Shown one piece after another: positions 33,618-41,662 of a stretch of 64,000 nucleotides of DNA. Under the pieces are notes generated by a model. The model was not told where the DNA came from, did not search any database, and saw nothing but the letters and a program-made list of their open reading frames with translations. The stretch is from Nocardia jiangxiensis NBRC 101359 (lineage in GTDB: Bacteria > Actinomycetota > Actinomycetes > Mycobacteriales > Mycobacteriaceae): NCBI RefSeq assembly GCF_000308615.1, contig NZ_BAGB01000041.1, positions 496,001 to 560,000 of the forward strand. The letters are read 5' to 3'. Position 1 is the first letter of the stretch, and each line of letters begins with the position of its first letter. A program made the translations under genes and the position numbers.

Positions 33618-34898
33618 TCAGCTGACCCGCTGCTCGGGTCGCGGCGTGATGGGCGATCCGGCCGGGGCTCCGGAGTCCGGCACGCCCGCGTAGTCGGGCA
33701 GCTCGACGCCGTTGATCGCGCGCCCGACCAGCTCGGTGAACCATTCGCCGGTGAAATCGGGGATCGGCTCGGCGTCCGGCCCGGGGAGCTCGCGGCTGCG
33801 GGCGTTCAACCGGCCGATCTCCTGGTTGGCCTCGACGAACGAGCGCATCCGCTTCTCGTAGGCGGCGAACCCGGCGTCCGGATCCCAATCGGCGGCGGCC
33901 AGTTCTCCGGCCAGCAGGTAGGCGCCGACCAAGGCCAGGCCGGTGCCCTGCCCGGACATCGGCGACGAGCTGAACGCCGCGTCCCCGAGCAGCCCGACCC
34001 GTCCACTCGACCAGCGGTCCATCACCACCTGGGCGACCTGGTCCAGGTAGAAGTCCGGAGTGTCGTCCAGATGCGCGAGGATGTCCGGGGTCAACCAGCC
34101 CAGGCCCGCCATCCGCTCACGCAGCAGGACCTTCTGGGCCGCGACGTCACGGTAGTCGACGTCGAAGTCGGCCGCGGCGAAGTAGAACATGGACATCGCC
34201 CGGGTGGCGTCCTGAATGGGGCGCAGGAGGGCCGAACGCCCGGACTCCTGGTACTCGAGCAGCCAGCGGTCCAGCCCGAACTCGTTGGGCACACTGTAGA
34301 AGGCCAGCACGTGTCCGAGGTGGCGGAGAAACTGCTCGTGCGGCCCGAAGACCATGGCTCGCAGCGACGAATGCAGCCCATCCGCCCCGATCACCAGTTC
34401 GAAGCGCCGCCGGTCGCCGCCCGCGAAGACGACGTCGACCCCGTCCGCGTCCTGGGTGAGCTCGGCGATCCGGTCGCCGAAGATGTACTCGACACCATCG
34501 CGGGTGTCCTCGTAGAGCACCCGGGCGAGGTCCCCGCGCAGGATCTCGATCTCCGCGATGAACCCGTCGCCACCGTCGTCTTCGACAGCGAAGGTCTCCA
34601 GCACTTTCCCGTCCGCGTCCACGGTGCACGCGCCGGCGGTGTCGGTGCAGGCCGCGCGCACCGCCGCGTCCAGCCCCATGCGCACGATGACATCCTTGGC
34701 CACCCCGCGCGCATCCACCGCCTGACCGCCCGGACGCAGTTCGGGAGCCCGCTCCACCACTGTCACCTCGGCTCCGCGCCGACGCAGCCAGTGGGCCAGC
34801 GCGGGTCCCGCGATGCTCGCGCCCGCCACCAACACGCGGGGACCGTTCACCCGCTCCCCCTGCTCACCCGTCCGGATCTCGGAGTCGTCGACGCCCAT
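33618..34898 (-). CDS. FAD-dependent aromatic monooxygenase (PHBH-fold)
   Basis: The 426-residue protein has the FAD dinucleotide motif (VLVAGASIAGPALAHWLRRRG) near the start, the second FAD motif VIGADGLHSSLR (DG), and GLLGDAAFSSSPMSGQGTGLAL (GD motif). This is the single-component class A hydroxylase pattern used for phenols, antibiotics and polyketides. GGGAGG precedes two ATGs (34901, 34898). It is divergent from a DUF1772 gene across two identical palindromes. Confidence 0.9.
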   Translation of the reverse strand: MGVDDSEIRTGEQGERVNGPRVLVAGASIAGPALAHWLRRRGAEVTVVERAPELRPGGQAVDARGVAKDVIVRMGLDAAVRAACTDTAGACTVDADGKVLETFAVEDDGGDGFIAEIEILRGDLARVLYEDTRDGVEYIFGDRIAELTQDADGVDVVFAGGDRRRFELVIGADGLHSSLRAMVFGPHEQFLRHLGHVLAFYSVPNEFGLDRWLLEYQESGRSALLRPIQDATRAMSMFYFAAADFDVDYRDVAAQKVLLRERMAGLGWLTPDILAHLDDTPDFYLDQVAQVVMDRWSSGRVGLLGDAAFSSSPMSGQGTGLALVGAYLLAGELAAADWDPDAGFAAYEKRMRSFVEANQEIGRLNARSRELPGPDAEPIPDFTGEWFTELVGRAINGVELPDYAGVPDSGAPAGSPITPRPEQRVS

Positions 34899-35133
34899 CA
34901 TTGCCTCCCTGTATTTCTCCCGCGCCGGAACCTCCCAGCACAGGCCCACCGCTGTCGGTGCATTCAGCGGTATCGACTACGGATCCACGCAGAATTCATC
35001 GGTACAGCCGAAATCGCGTGGACGCTCCCGCGAACACCCCGAACTCGGCTTCCCGGGCGACAACGCCCGCTGGGCCGGAACGAGCATGTGCGGTTGAGTG
35101 ATCCGAGCGGGATCCCGCGGCAGCGATCGGAAA

Positions 35134-35148
35134 TCTAGCAACGCTAGA
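35134..35148. promoter_or_regulatory. Operator copy 1: TCTAGC-N3-GCTAGA
   Basis: A perfect 6-bp inverted repeat with a 3-bp spacer, 236 bp from the monooxygenase start. An identical palindrome lies 50 bp downstream. The two flank the likely divergent promoters, but no regulator gene is adjacent. Confidence 0.6.
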
Positions 35149-35183
35149 CAAGCTTGCGCGCAGGTGTTACCGTTGCTCTAGTT

Positions 35184-35198
35184 TCTAGCGCTGCTAGA
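35184..35198. promoter_or_regulatory. Operator copy 2: TCTAGC-N3-GCTAGA
   Basis: Identical arms to copy 1, 21 bp before the DUF1772 start codon. It has an additional half CTAG six bases upstream. Repression of the DUF1772 gene by an unlinked regulator is inferred. Confidence 0.65.
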
Positions 35199-35219
35199 TT
35201 TCCGGAAAGGGAAACCGAA

Positions 35220-35696
35220 ATGCTCGTTGTCACCGGCCAGATCATCGCCGCCATCGCCGTTCTCGCTAATGCCGTCGTCTATGGCACCGATATCTCCTGT
35301 GCCTTGATCACCCGGTCCGTATACCGCAAACTCGACGATGCGACCGTGACCGTGAGTGCGGGATGGGGTCACTACTACGGCGATCGACGCATGCCGGTGT
35401 TCGGTGCGGGCGGTGTGGTCACCGCGGTGCTCACGCTGCTGATCGCGCTGTTGGCCGGGCAAACCGGGGCCGCTGTCGCGGCGGGGATCACCGTGGCGGC
35501 GCTGCTGACCTGGCTCGCCTTCTACGTCCGCATCGCCAAGCCGATCAATACCCAGCAGACCGCCGCTGCGCAGAGCGGTATCATTCCGGCCAATGCCCGT
35601 GCGCTGCAGGACAAGTGGGACAGCATTCTGAAGTACCGGGTCACCCTGCAGTTCATTGCCATCGCCGGACTGTGCGCAGCACTGATCCTGTTCTGA
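35220..35696 (+). CDS. DUF1772 (anthrone-oxygenase-like) membrane protein
   Basis: The 158-residue protein has four hydrophobic helices typical of DUF1772 proteins, with the conserved WGHYYGDRR loop and the late NARALQDKWDSILKYR segment between helices 3 and 4. Relatives are annotated as anthrone oxygenases. Position opposite an aromatic monooxygenase fits co-regulation. ATG 35220 follows GGAAAGGGAAACC. Confidence 0.8.
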   Translation: MLVVTGQIIAAIAVLANAVVYGTDISCALITRSVYRKLDDATVTVSAGWGHYYGDRRMPVFGAGGVVTAVLTLLIALLAGQTGAAVAAGITVAALLTWLAFYVRIAKPINTQQTAAAQSGIIPANARALQDKWDSILKYRVTLQFIAIAGLCAALILF

Positions 35697-35769
35697 TCTC
35701 CGAGTACCCACAACTTCCGGCTGATCGCCGGGACACACCTGATATCGAATTCACCGAGGAGTAATCGAC

Positions 35770-36168
35770 ATGACCTTCACCACCAATGAACAGCAGTTCC
35801 TCGCGGAGGCCGGGATCGGTCGGCTGGCCACGGTGTCGCCCGACGGCGTCGTGCAGAACAACCCGACCAGCTATCGGGTGAACGCCGACGGCACGATCGA
35901 CATCGGAGGCATGCGGATGCGGGCCAGTCGCAAGTTTCGCAATGTCGAGGCGGGCAGCCGGGTGTCGTTCGTCGTCGACCAACAGGTTTCCTTGGAGCCG
36001 TATGTGATTCGCGGCATCGAGGTACGCGGCACGGCCGAGGCGCTCGATGACGAGGAGCCGCCGTTCCCGCCTCAGGAACGCGCGGTCATCCGCATTCGCC
36101 CCGACCGGATCATCTCCTGGGGCATCGACGGCGGCTCCTTCGACTTCACCAGTCGCGGCGCCGAATAG
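35770..36168 (+). CDS. PPOX-class F420-dependent enzyme
   Basis: The 132-residue split beta-barrel flavin or deazaflavin protein has IGRLATVSPDGVVQNNP, the IDIGG strand, SRKFRNVEAGSRVSFVVD and the RGIEVRGTAEAL strand. It belongs to the pyridoxamine-oxidase-like family whose actinobacterial members use F420H2 to reduce quinones or xenobiotics. GAGGAG precedes the ATG. It follows the DUF1772 gene by 73 bp and is likely in its operon. Confidence 0.85.
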   Translation: MTFTTNEQQFLAEAGIGRLATVSPDGVVQNNPTSYRVNADGTIDIGGMRMRASRKFRNVEAGSRVSFVVDQQVSLEPYVIRGIEVRGTAEALDDEEPPFPPQERAVIRIRPDRIISWGIDGGSFDFTSRGAE

Positions 36169-36241
36169 TCGAGCAACCTAGGCGATTCGTCGCGAAAGGC
36201 AATGGATCACAAGCACTTCGCGATCTGTCTCCTGACGGGAG

Positions 36242-36277
36242 AAGCCCGGAGCCGCTCAACCGAGCGGCTCCGGGCTT
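36242..36277. terminator. Bidirectional hairpin terminator
   Basis: Perfect 16-bp stem AAGCCCGGAGCCGCTC with loop AACC, followed by ATT, between the PPOX gene and the convergent crotonase-like ORF. Confidence 0.9.
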
Positions 36278-36281
36278 ATTC

Positions 36282-36926
36282 TCATGCCGGTCGGCGGGAG
36301 GCGAGGAGCTCGGTGACCGCTTGTGAGGCTTGGATCGCGCGGGGGAAGCCGCCCGGGATGGTGGTGAGGTAGACGATCTCCTTCAGCTCCTCCTCGGTGG
36401 CCCCGGCATGCAGGGCGTAACCGCCGAGGATCATCTCGAGCGCGCGAGACCTACCGAGCAGCCTCGGCAGGCGTTGGGAACCGGTCGCCCCCGGCAGCAC
36501 ACCCACCGCGACCTCGAACTGACTCAGCACCGCCCGGCCGCGAGCGGCGAACGTCATGTCACACGAGGTGAGGAACTCGGTGCCCGCCCCGGACGCGCGG
36601 CCCTCCAACACCGCGATGGTCGCCTGGGGCAGGGTGCGCAGATCCTCGAACAGCGCCTGTAATGCGTTGAGCTTCACAGGTTTCGGCGGAATGTTCGCTG
36701 CCGAACCGAGGAACAGGTTGAGATCGGCGTGCCCGATCAAAAAGTCGGGGTTGGCACTGGAGAACACCACGACGCGGATGTCGCGGTCGGTGGCGAGCCG
36801 GTCGAGCAGCCGCCGGAAGTCTGCGATCATGACCGGCTCGAACAGGTTGATCGGCGGATTGTCGAACGTCACGCGGGCAACGCCGCCGCCCTGCGTGATT
36901 CGCAGGGTCGTGAATTCGTCGGACAC
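36282..36926 (-). CDS. Chimeric ORF: truncated crotonase fused to carboxymuconolactone-decarboxylase-like tail
   Basis: Residues 1-167 are an enoyl-CoA hydratase/isomerase N-terminal part (FDNPPINLF, oxyanion EGRASGAGTEF, GVLPGATGSQRLPRLLGRSRALEMILGG). From residue about 169 the sequence is YALHAGATEEELKEIVYLTTIPGGFP. That is the conserved end of carboxymuconolactone-decarboxylase (AhpD-fold) proteins, not the crotonase C-terminal helices. The 214-residue product lacks the crotonase trimerisation helices and most of the decarboxylase. A deletion joining two genes in frame explains it best. The GTG start at 36926 has GAGGAATCC upstream. It may be a functional relic or a pseudogene. Confidence 0.75.
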   Translation of the reverse strand: MSDEFTTLRITQGGGVARVTFDNPPINLFEPVMIADFRRLLDRLATDRDIRVVVFSSANPDFLIGHADLNLFLGSAANIPPKPVKLNALQALFEDLRTLPQATIAVLEGRASGAGTEFLTSCDMTFAARGRAVLSQFEVAVGVLPGATGSQRLPRLLGRSRALEMILGGYALHAGATEEELKEIVYLTTIPGGFPRAIQASQAVTELLASRRPA

Positions 36927-37021
36927 GGATTCCTCACTCTGACAATGGAACTCGAATGCCTGATGGCATGCCTCCACTCTCCGAGGACCACGAGGACGGC
37001 AACAGATCGTGTCGCGGGTAG

Positions 37022-37234
37022 GAGTGCCACACCCAGTCACACCGCGCCGTCGAGGCCAAACGCTTCGAGCACCCCGCCGTCGGGCGGCTGGAGATGACCT
37101 ACCAGGCATTGGACATCAAAAGCTCACCCGGACAACAACTCGTCGTCGACCACGCCGAGCGCGCCAGCCGGACCGCGAACTCCCTGCGCCTGCTGGCCGG
37201 CCTCGCCACCCCCATCGAGACGACCGGCCGATAA
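37022..37234 (+). pseudogene. Remnant of an XRE regulator (MmyB-like ligand-binding domain)
   Basis: After an in-frame stop at 37019 the plus strand reads HRAVEAKRFEHPAVGRLEM, YQALDIKSSPGQQLVV and ASRTANSLRLLAGL, ending at TAA 37232-37234. This is the C-terminal end of MmyB-type ligand-binding regulators (KRFRHPEVGELEL..., ...EALRLLASL). No helix-turn-helix part or start is left. It lies next to the chimeric crotonase ORF, so this 450-bp stretch has been rearranged. Confidence 0.7.
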
Positions 37235-37375
37235 CCACCGAGCGATACACCCTGCAAGCCAGGTCCGCAGCACTGTCCTCGACGACCTCCTGTACGACCC
37301 GGGCGACTATCGACCTCAGCCAAACCATCAGGCGCTCTCCGTGATTCAATCGTTTCGACAACGGAGGTCGGGCTC

Positions 37376-37684
37376 ATGGATCGCATCGATCGCGACGAGG
37401 TCGTGCGGATACTGGAGACGGCGATCGATGTGGTTGCGCTGCCGGATACCGACGTCTCCTGGTCGGGCCATGACGAGCCCGCGCAGGTGATCACCGAACT
37501 TCGCGACCTGATCCGAAGGATCTCGCCACCAGGTCCCGATTCAGCCACCACGCGACAGATATCGCTGTTGTTCGCACCGACCGGAGCGGTCCAGGAGATC
37601 TCGATCAGCAGCGGGTGGGGCGAAGGATTCCTGCTTCTGGCGGAGCGGATGGACCGCGCCCTCGGCGAGATCGAGTGGGGGTGA
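37376..37684 (+). CDS. Uncharacterised small protein (102 residues)
   Basis: The acidic alpha/beta protein starts at ATG 37376, preceded by GGAGG. The pattern IDRDEVVRILETAIDVVALPDTDVSWSG, then RQISLLFAPTGAVQEISISSGWGEGFLLLAERMDRAL, is well composed, but I do not recognise a family. It ends 13 bp from the convergent membrane-protein gene. Confidence 0.65.
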   Translation: MDRIDRDEVVRILETAIDVVALPDTDVSWSGHDEPAQVITELRDLIRRISPPGPDSATTRQISLLFAPTGAVQEISISSGWGEGFLLLAERMDRALGEIEWG

Positions 37685-37697
37685 CGGCCACTCGAAA

Positions 37698-39419
37698 TCA
37701 GCGGCCGTTCACGGTCTGGCCCGGTCGCAGTACCGTTCCGCACTCCCCCGTCTTCTGGTAGTCGGGCAACAGGTGCGGAAGGACATCGCTCGAATACTCA
37801 CGCAGTTGCTGGAGTTGCCGGTCACTGTGCACGACGTCTTTGCGGACCCAATCCTCGTCGGGGCTCGAAGTGTCCTGGGACTGCTGGATTCGGTAGTAGT
37901 CGCGGGACATCCGTGGATCGATGGTGAGCCCGTTGTGCATCCAAATTCCATGGCTGTGCACGAAAGTGGGCTCGAGGTCCTCGAATACGTAGTCGGCCAT
38001 GCTGATATCGGCCTTACCGGCGTGGATGTCCGCGATCCGCGCGTCGGTGAGTCCGGCCATATCGATCAGCCGGAGCCGCGATGTCAGCGAACTTCCGCCC
38101 ATGTCGGGCGCGAGCAATGTGCCCTTGTCCAGCCTCAGGATGTCGGCGTAGCCGTTGAAGTAACGCCCGAATCGAAGCGCGATCCAGCACAGTGGCACAT
38201 CGGAATTGCCGCGATAGGTCTCGGCATTGCCCGCCCATGCGACACCGGACGGGATCAGCGCGGCGACCAGGACCAGCGCGACCAGTGCCCGGCCCCGCCT
38301 GCCCAGCACGGCCAGCACCTCCGCCGCGGAGATCACGACGACGAATGCGGCCAGAGCCCACACCGGTGTGGCGAACCGGAACTGCGCCATCCAATCCGGG
38401 CGCAGCACGCAGTAGGAAAGGATCGCCAGCGCCAGCGGAACCAACAGGGCGACAAGGCTTTCACGTCGCTTACTCGCCCAGGCGAGGGCGAGCCCGACCA
38501 CTCCGACGCCCGCGACAACCGCCGGCGTGCCCGCATAGTGCACCAGGTCCATGCCCCTGGTCAGATCGTGCACGGTCGGCGTCGACTGGTGCTTGGCGAC
38601 CGCCGTATTCGCCACGAGCCGACCGAACTCGCTGATCCGCCACACCAGATACGCACCGAACGGAATCGCAAATGCCCCAACGGAATACAGCACATGGCGA
38701 GGTGCGGTGAGCCAGGTGGCACGCCGAACCAGAAGTACCGAAACCAACGGGTATGCGGCCAAGTAGATCAGACCGTCGGGCCGAGTCAACGCCGCGAACG
38801 CCGCCAGCGCCCCGGCTGTCACCGCCACCACCGGGGTCCACAACCGCTCATCCAACACCGCCAGAAACAGGCGAACGGCGAGAACACATACGCTCAGCGC
38901 GAACAGTGCGTTCTCCAGACCGGAGAAACACCAGATCACGAACGACGGAATCAACGCCAGCACAACGGCGGTGACGAGCGTGACCAGCGCGGGCCACCGC
39001 GTCACCCGTCGCGCGGCAAAGTGACAGGCGACGAGGATTCCGGCACAGCAGAGCAGCCCGATCGCCTTCGGATACAGGACGAAGTCCGGGATGCCGAAAA
39101 CAGAGCCGGAGTCGAACAGATGGCACCATTTGCCCACCACGAGCACCAGCAGCCACGTGGGATCGGAAAACCCCTCGACGGGTTCCGCCCCGGGCTGCAG
39201 CACCGGCCCCAGACCTGCGGCGACGCTGCGCGCGTAGGCGAACGTGATTCCCGCATCGTCCACCACCCAGTTGCCGTACTGCGCCGCCCGCCATGCCAGC
39301 AACGCCACGCCGCTCAACACCGCGGCAAACGCTGCCCACCCCGACCGGCCACGCCCGTGCCGCACATCTTCCGACACCCCGGCGGAAGTTTGCGGCCGAG
39401 ATGTCACTACCTCGATCAT
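37698..39419 (-). CDS. Polytopic GT-C-type membrane protein (AftB/ZomB-like)
   Basis: The 573-residue protein has about ten transmembrane helices and a soluble C-terminal third. After the first helix comes a DD motif in VVDDAGITFAYARSVAAGLGPVLQ..AEPVEGFSDPTWLL, the extracytoplasmic catalytic-loop pattern shared by AftB/ZomB-like GT-C glycosyltransferases that use decaprenyl-phosphate sugars. A role in arabinan or glycolipid decoration of the mycolata cell wall is plausible but inferred. ATG 39419 has only a weak ribosome site. Confidence 0.75.
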   Translation of the reverse strand: MIEVVTSRPQTSAGVSEDVRHGRGRSGWAAFAAVLSGVALLAWRAAQYGNWVVDDAGITFAYARSVAAGLGPVLQPGAEPVEGFSDPTWLLVLVVGKWCHLFDSGSVFGIPDFVLYPKAIGLLCCAGILVACHFAARRVTRWPALVTLVTAVVLALIPSFVIWCFSGLENALFALSVCVLAVRLFLAVLDERLWTPVVAVTAGALAAFAALTRPDGLIYLAAYPLVSVLLVRRATWLTAPRHVLYSVGAFAIPFGAYLVWRISEFGRLVANTAVAKHQSTPTVHDLTRGMDLVHYAGTPAVVAGVGVVGLALAWASKRRESLVALLVPLALAILSYCVLRPDWMAQFRFATPVWALAAFVVVISAAEVLAVLGRRGRALVALVLVAALIPSGVAWAGNAETYRGNSDVPLCWIALRFGRYFNGYADILRLDKGTLLAPDMGGSSLTSRLRLIDMAGLTDARIADIHAGKADISMADYVFEDLEPTFVHSHGIWMHNGLTIDPRMSRDYYRIQQSQDTSSPDEDWVRKDVVHSDRQLQQLREYSSDVLPHLLPDYQKTGECGTVLRPGQTVNGR

Positions 39420-39560
39420 TCGTCAGAACCCACGTTCGAAAGCTGTTGCCAGGGAAGGCAACAGCCTTCGTCCACTGGCGATTGTCCATGGACTCCGATT
39501 GATCCTGATGCACAGTTGGGCAGCTGTCAATTTGGTTGTCACCAACAGCGGCACGGCCGA

Positions 39561-39653
39561 TGCCCGCGCCGTTCGCGCCGGTGTCGGCCGGAAAACCGTT
39601 CCGCTCCCGGCAATCCGCGGGCACTGCATGTGGTGTTCATCACCCGCCGGCCT
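39561..39653 (+). pseudogene. 3' remnant of a DoxX-family gene
   Basis: Nucleotides 39571-39650 align with the end of the intact DoxX gene (44395-44475). Both encode VGxKTVPLPA in one frame, and after a small indel (L)H/QV-V/LFI appears in another frame. Only the tail is left, without start or helices. It lies on the left side of the GMC oxidoreductase gene. The rest of 39420-39732 holds no gene. Confidence 0.6.
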
Positions 39654-39690
39654 TCCGAATTCCGTTCTCCGGGTGGGTGTCCGACGAGCC

Positions 39691-39718
39691 GAGGCGATCG
39701 GCAAGCGCCGATCGCCTC
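39691..39718. terminator. Hairpin terminator of the GMC oxidoreductase
   Basis: Perfect 12-bp stem GAGGCGATCGGC, loop AAGC, GCCGATCGCCTC, 15 bp after the oxidoreductase stop (minus strand). Confidence 0.8.
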
Positions 39719-39732
39719 CGATTCGCGAAAAG

Positions 39733-41319
39733 TTATTCGGCAGTGAGCAATTCGGCGGCCTGCGAACCGATGAACATCGTCGGGGCGTGAGTGTGTCCAC
39801 GCACCAGGACCGGCATGATCGACGCATCGGCTACTCGCAAGCCCTCGACGCCGCGCACTCGCAGCTGCGGATCGACCACACTGCCCTCATCCGAACCCAT
39901 CCGGCAGGTGCCGGCCGGGTGGTAGAGGGTGTGGGAGTAGCCGTTGAGGGTCTTGGCCCGGGTCTCCTCCGACTCCGGTGCGCCGGGCGCGTCCGGCGGG
40001 TAGCACAGGCCGCGCAGCACCTCTCGCATCGCGGCGGTATCGGCCAGTTCGGAGCATGCCTTCAGACCGGCCATGAGTGCGGTGCGGTCTCTGTCGTCGC
40101 TGAGATACTTCGGGTCGATCAGCGGCTTGGCCAGCGGATCTTTCGAGGCGAGCGTGATCGTGCCGCGGCTGTGCGGGCGCAGCAGCACCGCGGCCAGGAC
40201 GACGGCGTGTTCGGTGGGATCCGCGAGACCCTCGTGGAAGAACGGCGCCGGAGCGAAGACCAGCTCCAGGTCGGGATATTCGAGTTCGGCCGAGCTGCGG
40301 ATGAATCCGTATGCCTCACCGACATTGGAGGTGAGCATGCCGCGATGACGCAGCAGATAGTTCAGCAGCTGGACCGGTTTCTCGGCGTCGAACAGCGAAT
40401 CGGAATCCACGCGGTATCCCAGCGCCGCGGTGAGGTGGTCCTGCAGATTGGCGCCGACCTCGGGGGCGTGCGCACGCACCTCGATCCCGTGTTCGTCGAG
40501 CTGGGCGCGGTCGCCGATGCCGGAGAGCATCAGCAGTTGCGGAGTGTTGATCGCGCCGCCGCACAGGATGACCTCCTTGCGCGCGGTGATCGTCCGCAGC
40601 GATCCGCGGTGTGAATACTCCACGCCCACAGCACGATTCCCGTCGAACAGCACCCGGGTCGCGGTCGCCTCGGCGAGCACGGTGAGGTTGTCGCGCTTCA
40701 TCGCCGGACGCAGATATCCGTCGGCGGTGCTCCAGCGGCGGCCACCGCGCTGGGTCACCATGGTCCGCGTGAAGCCCTGGGGCTCAGGAAGATTCGGCTC
40801 CTCCACGGTGTGGCCGCGTTCGGCGACCGCCCGCAGGAATACCGACGTGGACGAGCGCGGGCTGCGCTGGTGGGAGACGTGCAGCGGTCCGGCGATGCCG
40901 TGATCGTCGCGAGCGGACCCCTCGACGTTCTCGATGGTGCGGAAATGCTCTACCGCCGAAGCGAATCCCCAGTCGGGCCCGGCGGCCCGCTCCCAGTCGT
41001 CGTAATCGGCCTCGAATCCGCGCACCCACATCATGGCGTTCATCGACGAGGAGCCGCCGAAGGTCTTGCCGCGCGGCCAGTACACCGACCGTCCGTCCAG
41101 CCCCGGCTGCGGTTCGGTGGCATAGTTCCAGTCGTAATCGCCCTGGAACAGTTTGGCGAAACCGGCGGGTATGCGAATGAACTTGTCCTTGTCCGCCTTA
41201 CCGGCTTCCAGCACCACCACCGACCGCTTCGGATCCGCACTCAGTCGCGCCGCGAGCACCGCTCCCGCCGACCCCGAGCCCACGATCACATAATCCGCAC
41301 CGACATCTTCGGTCACCAT
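39733..41319 (-). CDS. GMC-family FAD oxidoreductase (choline-dehydrogenase-like)
   Basis: The 528-residue protein has the FAD motif DYVIVGSGSAGAVLAARLS, GMC signature 1 (RGKTFGGSSSMNAMMWVRG), signature 2 (GGAINTPQLLMLSGIG) and the C-terminal catalytic pair YHPAGTCRMG and HTHAPTMFIG. It should oxidise an alcohol to an aldehyde with FAD. No BetB- or BetI-type partner is adjacent, so choline is only one possibility. Its flanks hold DoxX and TetR remnants. Confidence 0.92.
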   Translation of the reverse strand: MVTEDVGADYVIVGSGSAGAVLAARLSADPKRSVVVLEAGKADKDKFIRIPAGFAKLFQGDYDWNYATEPQPGLDGRSVYWPRGKTFGGSSSMNAMMWVRGFEADYDDWERAAGPDWGFASAVEHFRTIENVEGSARDDHGIAGPLHVSHQRSPRSSTSVFLRAVAERGHTVEEPNLPEPQGFTRTMVTQRGGRRWSTADGYLRPAMKRDNLTVLAEATATRVLFDGNRAVGVEYSHRGSLRTITARKEVILCGGAINTPQLLMLSGIGDRAQLDEHGIEVRAHAPEVGANLQDHLTAALGYRVDSDSLFDAEKPVQLLNYLLRHRGMLTSNVGEAYGFIRSSAELEYPDLELVFAPAPFFHEGLADPTEHAVVLAAVLLRPHSRGTITLASKDPLAKPLIDPKYLSDDRDRTALMAGLKACSELADTAAMREVLRGLCYPPDAPGAPESEETRAKTLNGYSHTLYHPAGTCRMGSDEGSVVDPQLRVRGVEGLRVADASIMPVLVRGHTHAPTMFIGSQAAELLTAE

Positions 41320-41662
41320 CGCCGCCTTTCGTACGCCTGGTGAGAAGATACGAGAGATTCACCATCATCGCGGCGGGAATGCGCCACGCCGGGCGGTGCG
41401 ATTTCGCCGACGCTCGCGGCGACAGCGCTTGCCCGCCAACCGCTCGAGTGAAGGCGCTCAACCGAATTCGACGGTGGCGAGCATGCGGCGAGCGAGTTCA
41501 TCGCATCATGATCAGCCCTCATATATGTCTTGGTATATACTGACCAATAGATATTGCCCCGCGATGGCCTGGAACCCCTGGTCAATCACGAGCGACAAGC
41601 CCGCGGGCGGGGCCGATGGTGCCGCCTCGCGCGGTACTGCACGCCACAGGAGTGAGGTAGCC
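41320..41662. other. Divergent region between GMC oxidoreductase and epoxide hydrolase
   Basis: Apart from the TetR remnant it contains an AT-rich segment (41519-41555; ATATATGTCTTGGTATATAC) that likely holds the epoxide hydrolase promoter, and GAGG at 41654 as ribosome site. No complete gene is seen. Confidence 0.5.
41458..41502 (-). pseudogene. 3' remnant of a TetR gene
   Basis: The minus strand reads DELARRMLATVEFG and a stop. The last 13 residues equal the end of the intact TetR gene at 43408 (EELARRMLATVEFG), with about 90% DNA identity over 45 bp. Homology ends abruptly on both sides. It shows that a related TetR/DoxX module once existed here. Confidence 0.65.

Noticed and set aside
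37773..39746. 657-codon open frame on the plus strand
   Set aside because: Antisense shadow of the GT-C membrane protein; the composition is Arg/Gln/His-rich and no ribosome site or domain is present.
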